Made by a program: the position numbers and the translations under genes
In this document: positions 1-8,804 of the stretch, in pieces
Numbering within the stretch: the stretch's first letter is position 1
Layout: each line of letters starts with the position of its first letter
Source of the DNA: Achatina immaculata
Lineage: Eukaryota > Mollusca > Gastropoda > Stylommatophora > Achatinidae
Length of the DNA stretch: 64,000 nt
Direction of reading: 5' to 3'
Assembly (NCBI GenBank): GCA_009760885.1
Contig: CM019701.1
Coordinates: forward strand, 20,328,630 to 20,392,629
The notes under the pieces: generated by a model
The model's database searches: none
Told to the model about the DNA's origin: nothing
The model's input: the letters and a program-made list of their open reading frames with translations, nothing else

Positions 1-173
1 CGTTACTGGAATATTTCTTACACCTTTGGTAAAATCCTAGGGGAGTGTCTAATGGCACATGGAAATCAAGCCACTGTGCATGTCCACTGACCTTTGTACT
101 ACTACGAATAACAGACTAGGAACCACGAATAACAGACTAGGATTATGTACTACAAAATGAGGATGTTTTCAAC

Positions 174-236
174 CATCCGGCTAGCTCAGTCGGTAGAGCA
201 TGAGTTTTTTAATATAGGGGTTATGGGTTTGACCTT
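174..236 (+). repeat. tRNA-Lys-derived fragment (SINE head or pseudogene)
   Basis: The A-box-like stretch tagctcagtcggtagagca is followed by an anticodon region reading TTTTTTAAT and a degenerate B box (gggtttgacc). This resembles tRNA-Lys(UUU). The T arm no longer pairs well and the acceptor 3' half is missing, so it is not a working tRNA. It lies directly beside the broken 3' side of an F repeat. It may be a SINE head or a tRNA pseudogene. Confidence 0.55.
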
Positions 237-250
237 ACTAGTACTTCACC

Positions 251-1046
251 ATTTTGCGGTTGTGGCCGCTACCCTTCCTAGTAGTGACCAGGATGGAGCT
301 TTTGTCTAGGAGGACGAATCCTCGTCACTAGTAACTTCCACCCCTGGGTTGAGCCGGTTTAGGCATATTATCCCAGTATGGGCGTGTTTGGGACGTGACC
401 GACCTCTAGAGCAGAGGTACTGTGACATGCGTAGCCTTCAAGATTCATCCTGGTGTGAGCCGGTTTAGGCATAATTCACCAGTATGGGTGTATATCAGGC
501 GTGACCGACCTCTAGAGTGGAGGTGGCATGACATGTCTAGCCATCAAGTTCCACCCCTGGTGTGTGCTGGTTTAGGCATATTTCACCAGTGTAGGTGTAT
601 TTCAGACGTGGCCGGCCTCTAGAGCAGAGGCGCTGTGGTATGTGTAGCTCTCGCAGCGATGCTACTGGACATACCGATTAAATTGCACTTTATCGTTTCC
701 TTCACCTTTTCACATTGGCGCCACACAGTAACCTTTATTTCTTTTCCGCATTTTCTTCCTTGACCGGGAGGAGCTTCACTCCACGTGCGGCATTCGAAGA
801 GTCTCGCCAGCAGTGTCTTAACCTCTGTGATAAGCTGGTTCATGCATTTCACCTGATATGACTGCACTCAGGACATGGCCGACCTCCAGACCAGAGGTGC
901 CGTGATTTGACTGTTTGCTTCGCTTTATCCTATCCACCACCTTTTCCGCAGTGGTGCTGCATGGCAACCCCATTTGCACCTTTCTTCATTGGCCGGGAGG
1001 AGCACCGCTCCACACACGGCAGCTGAAGAATCTCGCCAGCAGCGAC
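251..1046 (-). repeat. F repeat, copy 1 (3' truncated, fused to 18S)
   Basis: The segment matches, in reverse complement, the F units seen at 30.8, 40.2, 50.1, 58.2 and 60.1 kb. It holds the 228-bp and 107-bp modules but lacks the 88-bp modules and the (GAA)n tail. Its 5' boundary, ending in ctcgccagcagcgac on the plus strand, is the same boundary as in the copies at 41.36 and 59.28 kb. Beyond that boundary the sequence turns directly into sense 18S rRNA. Open frames inside it are not conserved between copies, so it is non-coding. Confidence 0.8.
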
Positions 1047-1048
1047 GC

Positions 1049-1703
1049 CTGAGATCCAACTACGAGCTTTTAACTGCAACAACTTTAATATACGCTATTG
1101 GAGCTGAAATTACCGTGGCTGCTGGCACCAGACTTGCCCTCCAATAGATCCTTGTTAAAGGGTTTAAAGTGTGCTCATTCCACTTACGGGCCTGGAAAGA
1201 GTCCCGTATTGTTATTTTTCATCACTACCTCCCCGTGCCGGGAGTGGGTAAGTTGCGCACCTGCTGCCTTCCTTGGATGTGGTAGCCGTTTCTCATGCTC
1301 CCTCTCCAGAATCGAACCCTGATTCCCTGTTACAAACATGGTAGGCATGTCATATACCATCGACATTTGATAGGGTACACATTTGAAAGATGCGTCGCCG
1401 GCACAGAAGGCCATGCGATCAGCACAAAGTCATCCAGAGTCACCAGTTGGGATGCCGCACCCCGCAAAGGGCAACGACGATTGGTTTTGAACTAATAAAA
1501 GCGCTCTTTCCACGAGGGTCGGAGCTTGGTAAGCATGTATTAGCTCTAGAATTGCCAGTTATCCAAGTAGGATCGTATCATCTAAGGAACCTCGACTGAT
1601 TTAATGAGCCATTCGTGGTTTCACCGTGAGACAGTGTGAACTTAGACATGTATGGCTTAATCTTTGAGACAAGCATATGACTACTGGCAGGATCAACCAG
1701 ATA
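1049..1703 (-). rRNA. Partial 18S rRNA (5' 650 nt), degraded copy
   Basis: On the minus strand this reads from the universal 18S start (rc of ctggcaggatcaaccag near 1700) through about nucleotide 650 (rc of cctgagatccaactacgag). It includes the loop ending in the GGTAATTYCAGCTCC block. Substitutions hit invariant positions, for example CCACGG instead of CCGCGG before GGTAATT, and the helix near 1190-1230 is altered. The rest of 18S, 5.8S and 28S are absent. This is a dead fragment, not a working rDNA unit, although it carries arthropod-like phylogenetic signal. Confidence 0.9.
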
Positions 1704-2191
1704 GCTTTCATCACCGAACTTTAGTTGGATATCTACCAACAGACCGACGCGGGGCAAGGGAGACAGCGCTCTGCTCAGAGTGGATCCCTTTCGACCCCGG
1801 CGGCGTTTCACTTTCTTTAACTGGTGGGGGTGGCCGGCGGCTCTCTCTGCTCTAGTGAACGAGAAGAGAGCCCAGCCGCCCACAACAAACACACATTACA
1901 TACTGCAGACCCAATACTCTTTGCGAGAGATGGGCCAATTTCGAGACCATTGGTCGACAAAACTGTACTACATTGTTAGTACGAACCTGGCTGGCTAGCC
2001 GTTTACATGCTTCGCTCGACGGACAAACCACTTGCTTCTGCACCGAAACACCTTAACTCTTGCCGTCCGGGAAGGGAGTGAAAGCCTGTCTCCCCAAGCA
2101 CGGAACTCGAGAGTGCTTTTTCGCCAAAGAACGGTCAGCCTGCCCAACAGCAGCAGCCCGCGCTGTGCAGCTCAGCGCTGCTCTGCGTGGC
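1704..2191 (-). other. Pre-rRNA external transcribed spacer-like segment
   Basis: This is the sequence immediately upstream of the 18S 5' end on the minus strand. It is GC-richer than its surroundings and contains no repeat recognised elsewhere in the window. Its position is that of the 5' ETS, which implies that the copied molecule was a pre-rRNA or the DNA itself rather than mature 18S. It ends abruptly against RTE-A near 2192. Confidence 0.6.
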
Positions 2192-3030
2192 TGACCATCC
2201 CAGTGCTATTTTTGGTAGTGAGTTGTCAGTCATTCGGAGCACATGTCCCAATCATCGTCAGCGTCTTCCCTCAATAATTGCTGTCAGTGGCTTCATCTGC
2301 ATCTCTGCCAACAAGATGTTATTTCTTATGGTGTTTGGCCAAAATATTTTTCTAATTCTTCGTAAACATTTAGTCTGGAAAGAATTCAATTTGTTTTCTA
2401 TGGTTTTGGTGATTTTCCAGCATTCACTCCCATAGAATAGTACAAAATATCCTGATTTTCGTATTTATACTTAGTTTTTTAGATTTCCATATAGTCTGCA
2501 GCACTGCAAAAGCCTGGTTTGCTCTAGCAAGTCTGCTGTTGATGTCCTCTGTGCTGTCTCCATTTTCTACTACTCTATTGCCAAGGTATACATATTCATT
2601 GACCTCCTCCACTAACTTGCTATCTACTCTGAGTACATTTCTGTTGTTTACATTTTGCTTCATTAACTTTGTCTTTCCTACGTTGATCTTTAGTCCTGTG
2701 TTGTTTGCATTCTGAGTTAGCTTGTTTATTTTATCTTGCATATCTTTGTGGCTGCTTGATAGTAGACAAATGTCGTCCACAAAGTCAAGGTCCTCCAGCA
2801 CTGTGTCAAGGGTCCATTGTAATCCTCTGCGTTTATTTTAATTTTAGTTTTATTTTTGCTACCAGAAGGTTGTGATCACTTCCTACATCTGCTCATTTCC
2901 TTGCTCGCACATCTTGTAGTGACCGTTTCCACTTGTTATTTATTAGTATGTGATTGATTTGGTTTTCTGTTGTTTTATTGGGGACCTCCAAGTCACTTTA
3001 TGGATGTTTTTATGTTGGAAAATTGTGATG
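2192..3030 (-). mobile_element. RTE-A LINE fragment with internal deletion
   Basis: On the minus strand the reverse-transcriptase end (LEDLDFVDDICLLSSSHKD) continues into the YLGNRVVENGDSTEDINSRL region. Both match the full RTE-A at 21.2-24.4 kb. At about 2844 the copy jumps from the sequence equivalent to 22025 straight to that of 23337, deleting about 1.3 kb of the RT core. The 3' end is missing and the sequence runs into rDNA spacer. Confidence 0.85.
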
Positions 3031-3300
3031 TGTGGTAGGTAGGTCGTAAATAAGGATGGGTGGAGAGGGACCGTGGAAAGGAGAGAAAGTGATACAGCTG
3101 GAAGAAGGTGAAATAGGTGATTATAGCTGGAGTAGAGGAGTTGTAATTTGATTCTGTGAGGAGGTTCTGAACTATGTGTTACGAGTGAGAAGGAAGTGGA
3201 ACTGAGTGCAGAGGGATTATGACTGTGGAAGAGGGGAACATTAGGTGCTGCTGAATAGAGTTCAAACCATGTGGTTCCAGCATCCCCTATTCCTGAATGT
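3031..3300. repeat. Purine-rich segment similar to interior of the 20.07-kb inverted repeat
   Basis: A G/A-rich stretch (gggtggagagggaccgtgg, then agagaaagtgatacagctgg) aligns in order with the interior of the inverted-repeat element at 20330-20490. Identity is clearly imperfect. It is probably a diverged partial copy without the arms. Confidence 0.45.
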
Positions 3301-3369
3301 AGCGGTTTTCATGTGCTAGGCAGCTTCTGTCATCAGCATGAGTGAATCTACTGGAACACTATGGTGTCC

Positions 3370-4365
3370 TAGCCAAGATAACAAAGCTTTATAAAGACCG
3401 TATATGAAGGAACAGTTTGTAGAATCATACATGGAGGAATTCTCACAGAAAGTTTTAAAGTGAAAACGGATGTTTGCTATCACCATTCCTATTTCTTCTA
3501 GCAACTGATTGGATCATGAAAACTACCACACAAGGGAAAAGAAATGGGATACAATGGACATTGAGGAACTAATTGGAAGACCTTGACTTCACAGATGATG
3601 TCGCACTTTTGGCACACAGCCACACAGAAATGCAAGGGAAACTTCAGACCTTAATAAAAAATTCAGCTAAACTGGGACTACATAGTAACAGACAAAAAAC
3701 AAAGATAATGAAAAGTGCAAGCAATAGCCTCATGGTAATCGAGGGAGTGCCAATTGAGGAAGTAGAGTACTTCACACATTTAGGCAGCATAGTGGATAAA
3801 TATGGGGGAATGGAAAAGGATGTTAAAGCCAACAACCAAGGTCAGGACAGCATTTATCCAACTTAACAAAATATGGTCATATAAGAACATCAAAACAAGA
3901 ACCAAACTTAGGCTTTTCAATACAAATGTAAAGACTGTCCTGCTATATAGTTCAGAGATACCAAGACAATACAACAGAGAATGCAAACATTCATAAACTA
4001 CCGCTTGCGGAGGATTTTAAACATTAAATGGCAGGACAAGATTAGAAACGAGGAGGTCTGGGAAAAAGCAAGACAAGAACCTATGAACCTACAAATCACA
4101 TCTAGGAAATGGAGGTGGACTGGCCACACTTTGAGGAAACCCAACACCACCATTGCAAGACAGGCACTGACATGAAATCCTCAAGGAAATAGAAAATGAG
4201 GATGGCCTAGATTTATCTGGAGAAGAGAAATTATGACAGTGCTCAGAGACAAGGGATACACATGGAAGGAAGTAGAGAATAAATCCAAGAACAGGGATGA
4301 TTAGAGAGCCTTTATCTGTGACTTATTCTTTCAAGAGATTGAAAGGCGATGATGACGATGACGAT
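3370..4365 (+). mobile_element. RTE-G LINE 3' half, degenerate
   Basis: Frameshifted pieces read as the C-terminal half of an RTE-type RT. They run from CLLSPF..LATDWIMKTTTQGKR to LEDLDFTDDVALLAHSH (an altered FADD box), then EEVEYFTHLGSIVDKYGG, then RLRRILNIKWQDKIRNEEVWEKA, and finally KWRWTGHTLRKPN with a GNRK-type tail. The 3' end runs into a (GATGAC/GATGAT)n tail near 4345. It is 5' truncated and has several stops. Confidence 0.8.
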
Positions 4366-4791
4366 GATGTACCCTTTACCATAGCACCAAGTCCTTCACA
4401 CTGCCCTTAGTTCATAGATGAAAGTCAAAACAGGAATTTTAACAGAAAAAAGTTACTCATTTGTTTCTGGTAAGGTATACAAATTGACTTACACAGTGCC
4501 AAATGGAGCATAAAGTGAGCAAGCTTGATTCATGTGCTGTGCCATCATGACATAGCATAAAAAAAAATTTCAAGCAAACATTTATGTCCCGCTCAGGGAG
4601 ATGGGCTCCCCTGGGTTAAACTCTGCCCCCTCAAACCATGACTGACCCAGAAAGCCACTGGTGGATCTCTTTACTGCTCATAGAAAACACAGGGAGAGCA
4701 GAATGATATAAATGGAAAATGACTCAGAAACATTAAACTTCAAAGAGATAGACAAATGATTCTTAAAGTACGTACTACAGACATATGTGAC
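4366..4791. other. Unassigned AT-rich sequence
   Basis: No reading frame, structure or repeat from elsewhere in the window was recognised here. Confidence 0.5.
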
Positions 4792-5930
4792 ATCAATCAA
4801 TCAATCAAGTGCAATGCGGTGTGGCGTAGGCGATCATTACTCTCCACAATTCCCTGTCTCTAGACTTGAGTAGGAGATCCACCGGTGACTTTCTTCCTAG
4901 CCACACTGACAACCCATCCAGTAACTTCTCTGTCTTCTTCTGTCTCTTCTTCCCTCAATTTTTCCAGTTGCCACAATGTGTTCCAATTTTCCTCTTCTCA
5001 GAAAATGTCCTACAAATCTCACTTGTCTGCCTCTGATCTTCGCTGTAATTTGCCTTTTAACTTCAGCCTCTCTTAAGACTTCGTTGGTTTTCTTAGCTGT
5101 CCATAGTACCTTCAACATTCTTCTTATGAATCACATTTCCATGGCCTCCATTTCTCGCTGTACTCTCGTATTCATGGGCCATGCTTCACATCCATAAAAC
5201 AAAATTGGCTTGATGTAACATTTAAGTACTTGGAATCTTGTTTCCATTGATATGGATCTGTTGCACAAGATATTTCTCATTTTCTAGAATGCTGACTTGG
5301 CCTGGGCATATCTGCTTTTTATTTTGTTGTGACATTTCCTATCAGCTGTTATAACTGTTCCTAAGTATTTGAATCTATCCACTTGTTTCAGTTCTGTGCC
5401 ATCGATAATAATGCTACATTTTGGTGGTATTCTTTTCTTTGAGATGACCATCACTTCAGTCTTCTTTTTATTCAGGCTAAGACCTTCACTTTTACTTTCA
5501 TGAACCACATGTCCAGAAGAGCCTGTAGCTCCCCTTCACTTTTAGCAATAAGAACTGTGTCGTCTGCTTATCTTAAGTTGTTACAGTTGTATCCGCCAAT
5601 TGATATTCCTGGCAAGCTCTCTATATTTCTCATTATGTTTTCGCTGTACAAGGAGAAGAGATCAGGAGATAGAACATACTCTTGTCTCACTCCCAATTTT
5701 ATGTCTTGGAATGCTCCTATTTGGTTCTCAACCTTCATTGCTGCTGACTGCTGCCAGTATATGTTTTTGATGAGTTTCAGATCTTTCCTATCTATGTTGA
5801 TGTGTTCCAGCATTCTCATAATTTCCATGTGTCTCATTTTATCAAATGCTTTACAGTAGTCTATGAAGCATAAGTATAGGTCCATCTTTACTTCTATTGA
5901 TCTTTCCATCAATGTTATATATATATATAT

Positions 5931-6722
5931 CATCATCATCAGGTGCCGTGCCGACTGGCGTTGGCTATTATGCTTCTCCAGAGTACCCGATCCTTCATGC
6001 AGGCCATCAGTTCAGTTGGTGATCTCCTCTCACACCATCCCGTCAGACTGTCCAGTATCATTTCTCTTGGTCTTCCTCTTGATCTTCTTCCTTCTATTTT
6101 TCCTGTTGTTATAATATTTTCAATGCCCCCTCTTCTCATTGCATGTCCTATGAAAATACATTGTCTCTCTCTTATCTTTCTGACAAGGTTTTTTGTCTCT
6201 CCAGCTCTTCTCATACATTCTTCATTAGTTATTTTTGCTGTCCAGGGGATTCGCAACATTCTTCTAATAAACCACATTTCTGCTGCTTCCAATGATTTTT
6301 GTGCAGACTTGCCTATTGTCCATGATTCACTTCCATATAACAAGATAGGTTCAATATAGCATTTTAGGACTCGTTTTCTAACATTCATTGATAACGATGT
6401 GTTAGCTAATATGTTTCTCATTCTCTGAAATGCAGTCTTTGCTTGGCCTATTCTGTTCCTAATTTCTGTTTTGCATTTCCCATCTGAAGTTATTACTGCT
6501 CCAAGGTATTTGAATTTCTGCACCTGCTTTAGAATGGTTCCGTTTAATTTTATACTGCATGCTGGTGGATTCTGTTTCTTAGATATAACCATAGTCTCTG
6601 TCTTTTTGATGTTCAAAGTAAGGCCTTTCTGTTCACTTTCTTTGGCGACTTTATCCAAGAGATATTGCAGGTCTTGTTGATTCTCCGCTATCAGTACTGT
6701 GTCGTCAGCATACCGAAGGTTG

Positions 6723-6724
<2 letters not shown>
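5931..6724 (-). mobile_element. RTE-B LINE, 5' truncated, nested in RTE-B2
   Basis: This stretch is nearly identical to the 3' 790 bp of the full RTE-B at 45110-45950. On the minus strand it starts at [19 protein letters not shown] and runs through SWTIGKSAQKSLEAAEMWF to the end SIIANASRHGT. The 3' end is followed by a (GAT)n/(AT)n tail at 5919-5940. Both sides lie in (TA)n, which is the likely duplicated target. Confidence 0.85.

Positions 6725-6758
<34 letters not shown>
6725..6758. repeat. (TA)n microsatellite
   Basis: An uninterrupted TA run forms the upstream boundary of the nested RTE-B. The matching AT run at 5919-5930 forms the other boundary. Confidence 0.9.
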
Positions 6759-6762
<4 letters not shown>

Positions 6763-7338
6763 TATTTGTGCCTTTTCCTTTGATGAAGCCACATTGTTCT
6801 TCAGCGATTTCTGGTTTTATTTTGCCCCTGACTCTTCTCATGACAATACGAAGCAGGATTTTCGTAACATGGCTCATAAGACTAATGGTTCGATGGTCTT
6901 CATGTTCAACTGCACCCTGTTTCTTTGGTAGGGCAATGAAAATTGATTGCAAAAGGTCTGATGGGACACAGTTACTATTATAGATGTCATTTAGCAATCT
7001 GGTAATTATTTCTATGCCGATCTCTCCTAATGCTTCCAATTATTCCTTGGTGATTTTATCTGGTCCTGGTGTTTTGTTGTTCTTCATGTGTTTGATGGCT
7101 TCTTCCACTTCTGATTTTAATATGGGAGGCCCTTCATTATTATTTTGTATATCTACTTCGCCTCTATTGTCCTCATAGCGTTCTCTAATGTGCTCGCACC
7201 ATTATTTCATCTCTATCCATTACTGTATGCCCCTCCTTGACTTCAGGCAACCAGTCTTGTGATATGTCCTTTATATATTTGGCATAAATGATAAAAATGA
7301 GGAATTTGTGGAGGGAGCGAAAAATAAAGATCATGGGA

Positions 7339-7350
7339 GCTGCAGATGCT
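7339..7350. repeat. Target-site duplication, left copy
   Basis: The 12-mer gctgcagatgct here recurs exactly at 11836-11847, on the other side of the I-type LINE. Confidence 0.9.
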
Positions 7351-7385
7351 TCTTCTTCTTCTTCTTCTTCGTTCGCACTGTCTGT

Positions 7386-8804
7386 CTATATCTGCAGTCC
7401 TGTCTCTTGGATAAATTTCACTGTTTTTTGTAACTCATGTATGGAACCATAGAGCTTATCTTCTTTAGTGGTTTCACTGGGCCAGTAATTATTTCTCAGT
7501 GTCTCGTAGTTGATGCAGTTCTGGAGGATATGTTCCACAGTTTGGGGCACCTGGGCACATGTACATAGATTAGTAGTACCAACCTTAAACTTTGTATACA
7601 TATGACTTCGGAGTCGGCTGTGTCCTGTTCGGAGACGGAAGATGGTGACTTGTTCCTTTCTGTTTAGCATGTGATAGTCATCATGTGGTGGTGTTTGTGG
7701 CTTCCTGTAGGTTTTTATCATGCTTTTCTTCTGATTATAAGTTATTGGTATGTCTGGTTGCTCCATTTCAGTGCCCTCTTTGGCTAGTTGGTCAGCTTTC
7801 TCATTGCCTGGTATCCCACAGTGGGAGGGAATCCATTGCAAAGTGACTCCATGTTGTAAGCCAATTTTTGACAAGGCATCCTTAAGGTCTGGTAGTTTGT
7901 TGCACTGAAGAGCCTCCAGTACTGATCTTGCATCTGTGAGAATTACTACAGGACATGTATCAATTCTGGAGTCTGATAGTTTTTCAACTGCAGCAATAAT
8001 TGCCCTAACTTCTGCATCAAAGTTGTTGCAGTATTTACCAGTGGGTATGGAAATCTTGTCAATGGTGTTGTTTGGATATTCAATATATGCTCCTGCCCCT
8101 CCATTCTTTATGGCATTATGTGCAGATCCATCTGTATACACACGTATCCAGGTGTCACATGGATATTTGTCATCTAGAACACTAAGTGTGGCTGTTGATC
8201 TTACAAGACTGCTCTGCATCTCACCATTCTGCACACCTTTCACTTCAGTCTGAATAGTTATTTGTGTATAATCTGCTTCTTTCCATGGTGTATGCTCTGG
8301 TACAGATGATAGTGGAGCGACTATAGTTGGAAGGTCAGGTATCAGCTTACGCATACGCTTGGCCTGATGAATGAAGCTGCTTCTTTTAAGCCGTCCTAAT
8401 GCCAAGTTATTGAATCTCTCCTTCAGGGGATGGCTTACAGAACTAAGGAATTTTTCTCCCAAGGTCATGACCTTTGTGTCTCTACGCTCCTTTAGCGGTT
8501 GAACACCAACTATTTTCTGCATTTCTACTATTGGTGTGGACCTCATGGCACCTGTGATAATCCGTAGTGACTGATTTTGAACCTTGTCTAGATTATGCAG
8601 CGTAGTGTTTGATGCTGTGCACCAAGATGTTGAGCCATATTCTAAATGTGGTAGAATACTTTGCTGATATACATTCTTGAGGATTCTTTCACTAGCTCCC
8701 CATGTGGTTCCACTCAATTTTCTTAATATGGCTAGTTTTCTTCTGGCTTTTGCTTCTGCACTGTTGATGTGTTGCTTCCAGGTCAGTTTTGAGTCAAGAG
8801 TCAC
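7386..8804 (-). CDS. I-type LINE ORF2, RNase H and C-terminal part
   Basis: This 472-codon open frame continues ORF2 after the frameshift. It begins with the thumb-like VTLDSKLTWKQHIN motif shared by LINE RTs and then the connection region. The RNase H domain has all four acidic positions in their usual contexts: YTDGSAHN, DAEVRAI, LTDARSVLEAL and GNEKADQLAKEG (after WIPSHCG). Near the C-terminus is a Cys/His cluster, CTCAQVPQTVEHILQNC, typical of I-like ORF2 tails. The listed start methionine is only the first in frame, and the natural protein continues from the RT frame upstream. Confidence 0.85.
   Translation of the reverse strand: MTLDSKLTWKQHINSAEAKARRKLAILRKLSGTTWGASERILKNVYQQSILPHLEYGSTSWCTASNTTLHNLDKVQNQSLRIITGAMRSTPIVEMQKIVGVQPLKERRDTKVMTLGEKFLSSVSHPLKERFNNLALGRLKRSSFIHQAKRMRKLIPDLPTIVAPLSSVPEHTPWKEADYTQITIQTEVKGVQNGEMQSSLVRSTATLSVLDDKYPCDTWIRVYTDGSAHNAIKNGGAGAYIEYPNNTIDKISIPTGKYCNNFDAEVRAIIAAVEKLSDSRIDTCPVVILTDARSVLEALQCNKLPDLKDALSKIGLQHGVTLQWIPSHCGIPGNEKADQLAKEGTEMEQPDIPITYNQKKSMIKTYRKPQTPPHDDYHMLNRKEQVTIFRLRTGHSRLRSHMYTKFKVGTTNLCTCAQVPQTVEHILQNCINYETLRNNYWPSETTKEDKLYGSIHELQKTVKFIQETGLQI

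Larger units (their letters stand above)
4792..7290 (-). mobile_element. RTE-B2 LINE (old), split by a young RTE-B
   Basis: This diverged relative of RTE-B has its 3' (TGAT)n tail at 4792-4808. Minus-strand parts are the C-terminus (4870-5300), the RT core with YLCFIDYCKAFDKM and [20 protein letters not shown] (5568-5911), and the upstream RT with EEAIKHMKNNKTPGPDKIT and ALPKKQGAVEHEDHRTISL (6757-7290). The two halves are separated by RTE-B (5931-6724) lying between (TA)n tracts. The [14 protein letters not shown] motif has become LGVRQEYVLSP and there are many stops. Confidence 0.8.

Noticed and set aside
174..236. Functional tRNA-Lys gene
   Set aside because: The B box is degraded and the 3' acceptor half is missing.
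1184..2043. Open frames across 18S and ETS
   Set aside because: They overlap rRNA sequence on both strands and match no protein.
5939..7039. 366-codon minus-strand frame as a single LINE protein
   Set aside because: It crosses a TA tract that joins two elements of different age. The RT core is absent between the halves.
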